A stretch of 5,852 nt of DNA from a bacterium BMS3Bbin07 (GTDB taxonomy: Bacteria; Nitrospirota; Thermodesulfovibrionia; Thermodesulfovibrionales; JdFR-85). Location of the stretch: NCBI GenBank assembly GCA_002898135.1, contig BDTQ01000017.1:1-5852 (forward strand). The letters are read 5' to 3'. The translations under genes were made by a program, and so were the position numbers. The notes beneath the pieces are model-generated. The model saw only the letters and a program-made list of their open reading frames with translations. It did no database searches and had not been told where the DNA came from. Position 1 is the first letter of the stretch. Each line of letters starts with the position of its first letter. Shown here piece by piece: positions 1 through 5,547 of the stretch.

Positions 1-560
1 GAATTGTAAAGGCATTGAGGTCTATGCTTAATGATGATGATATTGTAATCTCGGATGTTGGTGCCCACAAGATATGGCTTGCGAGATTCCTGAGACCCTT
101 GAGGGAAAACAGGGTGATTATCTCAAACGGATTGTCCGCAATGGGTATATCCATCCCGGGGGCGATTGCAGCAAAACTCCTGTATCCTGAAAGAAGGGTG
201 ATTGCAGTTACAGGGGATGGCGGATTGATGATGAGCCTTGGCGAGCTTGAGACAGCAAAGAGGCTTGGCCTTGATATTGTCATTATTGTTTATAATGATA
301 GGGGGTTGGGCCTTATTGAGTGGAAGGAGCTGATAAATTACAAGCGTGAGTTTTTTACGAGGTTCGGAAACCCTGACTGGGTTAAGCTGGCCGAGAGTTT
401 CGGGTTCAGGGGCTTCAGGGTTGAGAGGGATGACCATCTGGAGATCATACTGAAGGATGCCTTTAGCGAAAAAGGACCTGTCCTGATTGACTGTCCGGTT
501 GACTATACTGAAAACCTCCGGCTGACCGAGGTCCTCGGCAGGATAATCTGTCCGATGTAG
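1..560 (+). CDS. Thiamine-pyrophosphate enzyme, acetolactate synthase-like large subunit (C-terminal part, cut by the window edge)
   Basis: This is the 3' end of a gene whose reading frame (from base 3) is already open at the left edge, so the TTG at 15 is not its true start. About 186 residues remain, the C-terminal TPP-binding domain of the pyruvate carboligase/decarboxylase superfamily. Counting from the codon at 15, the TPP/Mg motif begins with GDGG at residues 67-70 and closes with ND at 94-95, the usual spacing. SNGLSAMG at 38-45 is the conserved strand-turn before it. The tail (FGNPDWVKLAESFG, then PVDYTENLRL at 161-170) resembles catabolic AlsS-type acetolactate synthases, which condense two pyruvates to 2-acetolactate and CO2. 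Other carboligases share this fold, and the N-terminal and central domains are not visible, so the substrate is inferred. The gene ends in TAG, 84 bases before nadB on the same strand. Confidence 0.85.
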   Translation, partial: IVKALRSMLNDDDIVISDVGAHKIWLARFLRPLRENRVIISNGLSAMGISIPGAIAAKLLYPERRVIAVTGDGGLMMSLGELETAKRLGLDIVIIVYNDRGLGLIEWKELINYKREFFTRFGNPDWVKLAESFGFRGFRVERDDHLEIILKDAFSEKGPVLIDCPVDYTENLRLTEVLGRIICPM

Positions 561-608
561 GAGTTTTAGCGTGATGTTGCAAAGCTATGCAGGTATTTTC
601 AAGTTTAC

Positions 609-625
609 TGAACCTTTCTGGTTCA
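609..625 (+). other. Small hairpin in the gap before nadB
   Basis: TGAACC (609-614) and GGTTCA (620-625) form a perfect 6-bp stem with a 5-base loop in the 84-base gap between the TPP enzyme and nadB. It lies just upstream of the nadB Shine-Dalgarno-like GAGG (631-634). No T-run follows, so it is not a typical intrinsic terminator. It could be a leader or RNA-processing hairpin, or chance. I see no convincing -10/-35 pair in this gap, which leaves co-transcription with the upstream gene the simplest reading. Confidence 0.3.
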
Positions 626-644
626 ACGTTGAGGATATTAAATA

Positions 645-2213
645 ATGGAGACAGAGAAAACCGATTTTCTGATTATTGGAAGCGGTGTGGCCGGGCTCAG
701 GGCTGCTGTTGAACTTGCGCCTCACAGGGAGGTCCTTGTGGTGACAAAGGACGTCCTGAGGGAATCGAGTACAGAGTACGCCCAGGGTGGGGTTGCTGTT
801 GCCATGAGCGATGAGGACAGGGTTGGAATTCACTTTGAAGATACCCTGAAGGCAGGTGACGGCCTTTGCAGGGAAGAGGCAGTAAGGGTGTTGGTTGAGG
901 AGGGGGCTCAAAGGATTCTTGAGCTGATTGAGTGGGGGGCGGAGTTTGACCGGGCAGGGACAAAGCTTGACTTTACGCTTGAGGCTGCTCACTCAAGGCG
1001 GAGGGTGCTCCATGCCCATGGCGACTCAACGGGCAAGGAGATAGAGCGGGTATTGATTCACAAGGTTGTCTCTCTGAAGAGTGTAAGAAAGTTCCCTTTT
1101 GCAATGACTGTAGACCTTGTTATGAGGGACGGTCTCTGTTGCGGGGCCTATATCTTGAAGGATGGCAGGATGCACAGGGTACTTGCCCGTGCTACAGTGC
1201 TGGCAACAGGAGGGGGCGGCCAGATATTTTCCAGAACCACCAATCCTCCGGTAACCACATCTGATGGAATGGCAATTGCCTTAAGGGCCGGGGCTGTGAT
1301 GGAGGATATGGAGTTTGTCCAGTTTCATCCCACCGTGCTTTTTGCACCTGCTGCACCCCAGTTTCTCCTGAGTGAGGCAATGAGGGGCGAGGGTGGGGTT
1401 TTGAGGAACATCTATGGTGAGCCTTTCATGAAAAACTATCATCCTGATGCTGAACTTGCCCCAAGGGATGTGGTATCAAGGGCGATAATATCAGAGATGG
1501 TCAGGACAAGTAGCCTGTATGTCTACCTTGACCTTACACATCTTGATGCCCGGTTTGTAAAGAAGAGGTTTCCAAGGATATACAGGACCTGTCTTCAGTA
1601 CGATATAGACATAACAAGGGACAGGATTCCTGTATCACCTGCAGCCCATTACATGATGGGAGGCGTCAAGACCGACACGATGGGACGTACAAGCATAACA
1701 GGGCTTTATGCTGCAGGCGAGGTCACCTGCACAGGTGTTCACGGGGCAAATCGTCTTGCAAGCAACAGTCTCCTCGAAGGTCTGGTCTTTGGTGCAAAGG
1801 CAGGCCAGGCTGCCAGTGAAACAATATCAGCAATACCTGATCCGGATGAGTTACCAGTAACTGCCCCTTCAGAGTATGGAAGGATTGAAGATTATGAGGA
1901 GATAAGGACACGATTGCGGCGGGTTATGTGGGATCGTGTGGGGATAATCCGTTGTGCTGAGTCCCTTAGTGCTGCAAAAGAGGAGTTATATTCCTTTGCG
2001 CAGATACTTGAACACCAGTATGGAACAAGAGAGGAACTTGAGCTCAAAAACATGCTCCAGACAGCCATGCTTGTTACAGAGGGTGCTTTTCTGAGACGTT
2101 GCAGTCTCGGTGCTCACTACAGGTCGGACTTTCCTCAAAAGAAAGGCTGTTACTTCCATATAGAGTGGCGTATGGATAGGAAAGGAAACCTTGCATCTAC
2201 TATAGAGCAGTGA
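645..2213 (+). CDS. nadB: L-aspartate oxidase
   Basis: A complete 522-residue flavoenzyme, close to the family's usual 530-540. NadB oxidises L-aspartate to iminoaspartate in the cytoplasm, using O2 or fumarate as acceptor; quinolinate synthase NadA then uses the product to start de novo NAD synthesis. The FAD-binding Rossmann motif GSGVAG is at residues 12-17. SSTEYAQGGVA at 41-51 has Ser where succinate dehydrogenase/fumarate reductase flavoproteins carry the His that bonds FAD covalently, which favours NadB. Residues matching the E. coli active site are E113 (TLEAAHS), H228 (QFHPT), R279 (RDVVSRA) and H335 (PAAHYMMGG). LYAAGEVTCTGVHGANRLAS at 354-373 is the FAD-domain signature, and residues from about 415 form the helical C-terminal domain. 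The ATG is preceded by GAGG at 631-634, a slightly long 10-base spacing. nadA and nadC are not in the window. Confidence 0.96.
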   Translation: METEKTDFLIIGSGVAGLRAAVELAPHREVLVVTKDVLRESSTEYAQGGVAVAMSDEDRVGIHFEDTLKAGDGLCREEAVRVLVEEGAQRILELIEWGAEFDRAGTKLDFTLEAAHSRRRVLHAHGDSTGKEIERVLIHKVVSLKSVRKFPFAMTVDLVMRDGLCCGAYILKDGRMHRVLARATVLATGGGGQIFSRTTNPPVTTSDGMAIALRAGAVMEDMEFVQFHPTVLFAPAAPQFLLSEAMRGEGGVLRNIYGEPFMKNYHPDAELAPRDVVSRAIISEMVRTSSLYVYLDLTHLDARFVKKRFPRIYRTCLQYDIDITRDRIPVSPAAHYMMGGVKTDTMGRTSITGLYAAGEVTCTGVHGANRLASNSLLEGLVFGAKAGQAASETISAIPDPDELPVTAPSEYGRIEDYEEIRTRLRRVMWDRVGIIRCAESLSAAKEELYSFAQILEHQYGTREELELKNMLQTAMLVTEGAFLRRCSLGAHYRSDFPQKKGCYFHIEWRMDRKGNLASTIEQ

Positions 2214-2224
2214 TGTTACAAATC

Positions 2225-2255
2225 TGCAACTCTATAACCCTTGTTGCAATTTTTG
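2225..2255 (+). terminator. Weak intrinsic-terminator-like hairpin after nadB
   Basis: TGCAAC (2225-2230) pairs with GTTGCA (2243-2248) across a 12-base loop, and the second arm runs into AATTTTT. It lies in the 56-base gap between the convergent ends of nadB and nhaA, where a terminator is expected. The stem is only 6 bp with few G-C pairs, so strength is doubtful. Confidence 0.35.
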
Positions 2256-2269
2256 GTTCGGCTCTACCT

Positions 2270-3430
2270 CTATTTAGCTCTTCTCAGCACTAAATAACCG
2301 ACAATTCCCGAGAGAAATGACCCTATAAGTATTGCCAGTTTATCTGTGTATTGAAAGACGCGTGCATCTTCAAATGCCAATGAGCTGATGAACAGGCTCA
2401 TGGTAAATCCAATACCCGTTAATACTGATACCCCATAGAGCTGGAGCCAGTTGCTGTCTTTTGGAAGCTCTGCTTTTTTGTACTTTATTGCAAGCCAGCT
2501 GAAACCAAAGACTCCAAGCTGCTTGCCAACGAATAATCCGAGAATGATACCCAGCGGGACTGATCCGAACATCTGGCCAAGAGATATTTGTGTAACGTTC
2601 ACGCCTGCATTAACAAAGGCAAACAGGGGCAGAATGAGAAAGGCCACCCAGAAGTGAAGATCATGTTCTATCTCTTTTGCAGGTGAGACGGGTTTGTTGT
2701 TTTCCCCTTTTGCGTTCAGTGGAATGGTAAACGCCAATATCACTCCTGCCAATGTTGCATGGACACCTGATTTAAGAACACTGACCCACAATACACTGCC
2801 AACAATGAAATAAGCCGCTTTCTTTGAGATACCAAATCTGTTAAGGGTGATTAAAATTGATAGGGAGACTGCTGCAACAGCGATGGATAACATGGATAGT
2901 TTGCTTGTATAAAATATGGCAATAATTATAATTGCCCCCAAATCATCAATAATTGCCAGAGCCATTAAAAACAGTTTAAGTGAAACCGGGACCCGCTTAC
3001 CTAACAGGGAGAGAACTCCCAATGCAAATGCAATATCAGTAGCAGTCGGTATTGCCCAACCATTAACAGCGATTGGATGGTTTAGATTAAAGATTAAATA
3101 TATTAGCGCTGGAACAGCCATTCCCCCAACGGCTGCAATTCCGGGTAGTGCAACCTGGCTCAGGGATGATAAATGACCCTCTACTATTTCCCTCTTGACT
3201 TCCAGGCCTATTAACAGAAAGAAAATAGCCATCAGACCATCATTTACCCAGAGATAAAGTGATTTTTCCAGATTTAATGTGCCGATATGTATCCCTACAG
3301 GGACGTGCAGGAAAGACTCATACCAGACTGATAACGATGTATTACTGAAGACTAATGCCAAAACAGTCGCAAGTATCAGCAGTATGCCGCTTGTTGATTC
3401 TTTCTCTATAAATTCTTCAATTATGTTCAT
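2270..3430 (-). CDS. nhaA: Na+/H+ antiporter NhaA
   Basis: A 386-residue inner-membrane protein, almost the length of E. coli NhaA (388), which exports one Na+ (or Li+) in exchange for two incoming H+ and helps hold cytoplasmic pH and sodium steady. It is hydrophobic throughout with about 12 membrane segments. The aspartate in TATDIAFALG (D132) and the pair in AIIDDLGAI (D162, D163) match the E. coli ion-binding residues D133, D163 and D164, one number lower throughout. The lysine in VGKQLG (K302) matches K300. GLEVKRE (E77) and SGVHATLAG (H224) match positions linked to pH sensing in E. coli. The ATG is preceded by CGGGG about 7 bases upstream, a modest ribosome binding site. It converges on nadB and lies 243 bases downstream of can on the same strand. 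All key residues are present, so it should be functional. Confidence 0.97.
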   Translation of the reverse strand: MNIIEEFIEKESTSGILLILATVLALVFSNTSLSVWYESFLHVPVGIHIGTLNLEKSLYLWVNDGLMAIFFLLIGLEVKREIVEGHLSSLSQVALPGIAAVGGMAVPALIYLIFNLNHPIAVNGWAIPTATDIAFALGVLSLLGKRVPVSLKLFLMALAIIDDLGAIIIIAIFYTSKLSMLSIAVAAVSLSILITLNRFGISKKAAYFIVGSVLWVSVLKSGVHATLAGVILAFTIPLNAKGENNKPVSPAKEIEHDLHFWVAFLILPLFAFVNAGVNVTQISLGQMFGSVPLGIILGLFVGKQLGVFGFSWLAIKYKKAELPKDSNWLQLYGVSVLTGIGFTMSLFISSLAFEDARVFQYTDKLAILIGSFLSGIVGYLVLRRAK

Positions 3431-3442
3431 TTTAAACCCCGA

Positions 3443-3481
3443 TTTGGACTAAATGTAACAAGTCTGCAGAAAAAGTCCAAA
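3443..3481 (-). promoter_or_regulatory. Inverted repeat just upstream of the nhaA ribosome binding site
   Basis: Read in the nhaA direction, TTTGGACT (3481-3474) and AGTCCAAA (3450-3443) are perfect 8-base complementary arms around a 23-base loop. The hairpin would end 2 bases before the CGGGG ribosome binding site, so it could influence translation of nhaA or act as a DNA operator. The loop contains the palindrome CTGCAG. Confidence 0.4.
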
Positions 3482-3513
3482 ACTTAAAGCATTTTGTTTC
3501 CTGCTCTCTGCAC

Positions 3514-3549
3514 CTATGCGTTTTCAGTATTACCCATCAAAACGTATAG
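3514..3549 (-). promoter_or_regulatory. Inverted repeat at the inferred nhaA transcription start
   Basis: CTATGCGTTTT (3514-3524) and AAAACGTATAG (3539-3549) are complementary at 10 of 11 positions across a 14-base loop. The dyad begins about 6 bases after the TATAAT-like -10 box on the minus strand, so its far arm covers the expected transcription start. This position suits a repressor site or a 5'-terminal RNA hairpin. On the minus-strand transcript the odd position is an A-C mismatch. Confidence 0.4.
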
Positions 3550-3554
3550 TGACT

Positions 3555-3560
3555 ATTATA
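3555..3560 (-). promoter_or_regulatory. Candidate -10 box for nhaA
   Basis: A perfect TATAAT on the minus strand lies about 125 bases upstream of the nhaA ATG. The hexamer at the usual -35 distance (GTAGAA) is a poor match to TTGACA, so the promoter would be weak or activator-dependent. It implies a leader of roughly 115-120 bases carrying two dyads. Confidence 0.35.
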
Positions 3561-3569
3561 ACCATTTCA

Positions 3570-3633
3570 GGGCTTTTTTCTACAGACCAACGTTTGGGGT
3601 GTCCTGCTGCGCTACCCCGGATTTCCTGAGCCC
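3570..3633. repeat. Nested dyad symmetry between can and nhaA
   Basis: Outer arms GGGCT (3570-3574) and AGCCC (3629-3633) enclose inner arms GGGGT (3596-3600) and ACCCC (3614-3618). An alternative outer pairing is also possible, TCAGG (3567-3571) with CCTGA (3625-3629), which excludes the first. The segment is more GC-rich than its surroundings and lies beyond the can stop codon. It could be an extragenic palindrome of the REP type or a structured 3' end of the can transcript. No minus-strand T-run follows, so it is not a standard intrinsic terminator. Confidence 0.35.
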
Positions 3634-3673
3634 GCATTATTAGATGATGTTTTTGTTTAAATTGGGTGAAGTG

Positions 3674-4303
3674 CTATTTTATCCTGTGAGCATGGGACAT
3701 TTCGTCCAGGTTTGTGATGCAGACATTCAGGTCTTTCAGTATTCCGTCTTCAATATTGTATATCCAGCCATGAACTGCCAATTCCTGTCCGGATTTCCAT
3801 GCGCTCTGAACGATTGTTGTGTGGCATATATTTGCTGCCTGCGCAACGACATTGAGTTCACACAGTAGGTTGATTTTTTCTTTTTCATCCTGAAGTGCGT
3901 CAATCCTGTCCTGGTGGTAGCGATAAACATCTCTGATGTTTTGAAGCCAGTTGTCAATTAATCCATGCTCTTTATTCTCCATGGCTGCCTGAATGCCACC
4001 GCAACCGTAATGGCCGCAAACAATGATATGCTTTACTTTCAATACTTCTACGGCGTATTGAATAACCGACAGGCAGTTCATATCCGTATGAATTACGACA
4101 TTGGCAATGTTTCGATGAACAAATATCGTGCCTGGCAGCATGTCAACAATTTCATTTGCCGGCACGCGGCTGTCCGAACAACCAATCCATAAATATTCTG
4201 GATTTTGTTGCTTTGAAAGTTTTAAGAAGAAATCAGGGTCAGACTTTTTTACCTTTTCTGCCCATTTCCTGTTTCTTTCAAAAAGATTTTTTAATATCCG
4301 CAT
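3674..4303 (-). CDS. can: Beta-class carbonic anhydrase
   Basis: A 209-residue cytoplasmic zinc enzyme that interconverts CO2 and bicarbonate, supplying bicarbonate to carboxylases and affecting internal pH. CSDSRVPA at residues 42-49 gives zinc ligand C42 and the D44-R46 pair; CGHYGCGG at 96-103 gives ligands H98 and C101. These are the same residue numbers as in E. coli Can. W39, R64 (HRNIAN) and Y182 correspond to the bicarbonate-binding triad known from the Haemophilus enzyme (W39, R64, Y181), which marks the allosteric, pH-switched type II subgroup. NCLSVIQYAVEVL and LCELNV also follow E. coli Can closely. I chose this ATG because W14 and everything after it align with E. coli Can without offset, although no clear Shine-Dalgarno precedes it. 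It lies 79 bases downstream of the methyltransferase, with its own candidate promoter, and 243 bases upstream of nhaA. Confidence 0.96.
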   Translation of the reverse strand: MRILKNLFERNRKWAEKVKKSDPDFFLKLSKQQNPEYLWIGCSDSRVPANEIVDMLPGTIFVHRNIANVVIHTDMNCLSVIQYAVEVLKVKHIIVCGHYGCGGIQAAMENKEHGLIDNWLQNIRDVYRYHQDRIDALQDEKEKINLLCELNVVAQAANICHTTIVQSAWKSGQELAVHGWIYNIEDGILKDLNVCITNLDEMSHAHRIK

Positions 4304-4342
4304 CTGTTAATGTCAGTAGTCAAGTCTGACCCCATTTTTGTT

Positions 4343-4362
4343 ATGACATTTTTGTCATTATA
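4343..4362 (-). promoter_or_regulatory. Candidate can -10 box overlapped by a symmetric dyad
   Basis: On the minus strand TATAAT (4362-4357) lies about 54 bases upstream of the can ATG. It overlaps by two bases the perfect dyad ATGACA-N4-TGTCAT (4343-4358). TGACA-N4-TGTCA has the 14-bp half-site spacing typical of CRP/FNR-family operators, and this placement over the start point would suit repression. TTGAGG (minus strand) lies only 13 bases upstream of the -10, too close for a normal -35. The regulator is unknown, and short dyads like this also arise by chance. Confidence 0.35.
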
Positions 4363-4382
4363 GAACCTTGTCTAACCTCAAG

Positions 4383-5396
4383 TTACCGATCACTTTTTTT
4401 AATCGCTAAAGATAAACTGGGCAATATACTTATTCCTGTTAAGATATTCAGAGACTTGATTAAGAACAGGAATGATTTTTTAATTGCTGAAAATCCGGTC
4501 TTCCCGGATTTGATATACCAAAGATCAACTCTATCTTTTATTCCAAATCTATAAGGATTTAGGGGAATCGGCTTTTGAGAACAACGGCTTAGAATTTTGA
4601 ATATCTCCTTGATACTTCCGCCTCGTATACCTTTTTTTAACAGTTCTTGCCAGCTATTGTTTTTCAACTTCCTTTTGGAAAAGTGTCGAGCATAAAAGAG
4701 AGCTGCTCTGTCTGGTAAATAGTTAATAAACGGCAAACCACTGGTGGTATGTGTTTCAACAGGAAAATATCTATAAGGAGTTTGGTTTAGGAAAAGGATT
4801 CCACCGTTTTTTAGTATGCTCCAAAGTTTCGGTAACAGCATTGCACGTTCATTTGGAAGAAGATGCTCATATACGGCACTTAATACAATATAATCAAAAT
4901 AGCCTATATTGGGAGGTAATTGATTGGGATTTGAAGAAATTATTAGTTCTATGTTTTTATAACCGTAATGATTAGCTCTGAGTTTCGCAATAGATAGTAG
5001 TTTTTCTTCAAGTTCTATTCCAACTATCTCAGTGTGTGGAAACATTCTCGCAAGTATCATGGTAGATGATCCACTACCACAACCGAAATCAAGTAGTCTT
5101 TTATTTTTGAATTCTTTATCATATAGATAACTCAACAAGTCATATTTTAAACTCTTCTGAACATAATCTGGTGATTCATCTCGTAAAATCTCATCACATA
5201 AATAAGCAGGGCCTTTCACTCTCAGGATTTCATCAATCAAATCTATGGGATAAGATGTCTCACAAGTTTTTGTGGTCACAAATAAATCACCGCTTGGAAT
5301 CTCTACATGGATTTTCTTTTTACCAGATGCAAGTTCTTCAACAACAACGTTTGCATCCCTGTGTTTCAGGGTAGTTTTCATGTCTTCATTGTCCAT
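4383..5396 (-). CDS. Class I SAM-dependent methyltransferase of unknown substrate
   Basis: Translated from the ATG at 5396 this is 337 residues. LLDFGCGSGSS (about 101-111) is the glycine-rich SAM-binding motif I. IVGIELEE (about 124-131) carries the acidic residue expected to hold the SAM ribose, and FDYIVLSAVYEHL (about 167-179) resembles motifs of the Methyltransf_11/25 group. The first 90 residues and the region after about 215 are not recognised; the last 25 residues are hydrophobic with lysines and may form an amphipathic membrane-associating helix. The substrate (small molecule, glycan, lipid or protein) cannot be told. The frame stays open further up, with a TTG at 5414, but codons there match a HicB antitoxin fragment in a neighbouring pseudogene, so I prefer the ATG at 5396; the ATG at 5381 is also possible. 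No strong ribosome binding site decides between them. The gene is visibly AT-richer than nadB, which hints at separate ancestry. Confidence 0.8.
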   Translation of the reverse strand: MDNEDMKTTLKHRDANVVVEELASGKKKIHVEIPSGDLFVTTKTCETSYPIDLIDEILRVKGPAYLCDEILRDESPDYVQKSLKYDLLSYLYDKEFKNKRLLDFGCGSGSSTMILARMFPHTEIVGIELEEKLLSIAKLRANHYGYKNIELIISSNPNQLPPNIGYFDYIVLSAVYEHLLPNERAMLLPKLWSILKNGGILFLNQTPYRYFPVETHTTSGLPFINYLPDRAALFYARHFSKRKLKNNSWQELLKKGIRGGSIKEIFKILSRCSQKPIPLNPYRFGIKDRVDLWYIKSGKTGFSAIKKSFLFLIKSLNILTGISILPSLSLAIKKSDR

Positions 5397-5527
5397 TTCC
5401 TGTAGTTCATCCAATGTTTCAGCTTGTGTGTGTGGGCGCCCGGGATTCCTTGAACAATCTCCACATATTATACTGTTTCCAGGTCTTGCTCAATATATCC
5501 AACTGGTGTATATGAAATTATAACAAA
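5397..5527 (-). pseudogene. Decayed HicB-family antitoxin fragment (frameshift and stop)
   Basis: Minus-strand frames here read FVIISYTPVGYIEQDLETV, a stop (TAA at 5470-5468), YVEIVQGIPGAHT, then in another frame HTQAETLDELQE. Joined, this matches the core of HicB/UPF0150 antitoxins, whose typical text is a YVG-P--PGAHTQA-TLDEL pattern. The frame switch falls in a (CA)5 tract on the minus strand (positions 5434-5425); four CA units would restore one frame, so a 2-base slippage insertion explains it. The downstream HicB helix (usually a KE-IEL-LEE text) and DNA-binding part are missing, and the frame runs on into the methyltransferase. No hicA toxin gene is visible upstream in any frame. HicB normally neutralises the HicA mRNA interferase; this copy should be dead. 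The family match comes from recalled consensus, not a search. Confidence 0.6.
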
Positions 5528-5547
5528 TTCAAATAGCTGAATGACAA
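5517..5547 (-). promoter_or_regulatory. Candidate promoter upstream of the hicB remnant and methyltransferase
   Basis: On the minus strand TTGTCA (5547-5542, five of six bases of the -35 consensus) precedes TATAAT (5522-5517, perfect) with a 19-base spacer, slightly longer than the usual 16-18. It overlaps the start of the hicB remnant and could now drive the methyltransferase with a leader of about 115 bases. Confidence 0.35.

Noticed and set aside
123..437. A 104-codon open frame on the minus strand opposite the TPP enzyme
   Set aside because: It overlaps the TPP motif region of a recognised gene and its translation is unlike any known protein.
585..992. A 135-codon open frame on the minus strand opposite nadB
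   Set aside because: It lies antisense to well-conserved nadB codons, has a low-complexity Pro/Leu-rich translation and no family resemblance; a shadow frame.
3644..3868. A plus-strand open frame across the 3' end of can
   Set aside because: It overlaps conserved can codons in antisense and shows no recognisable domain.
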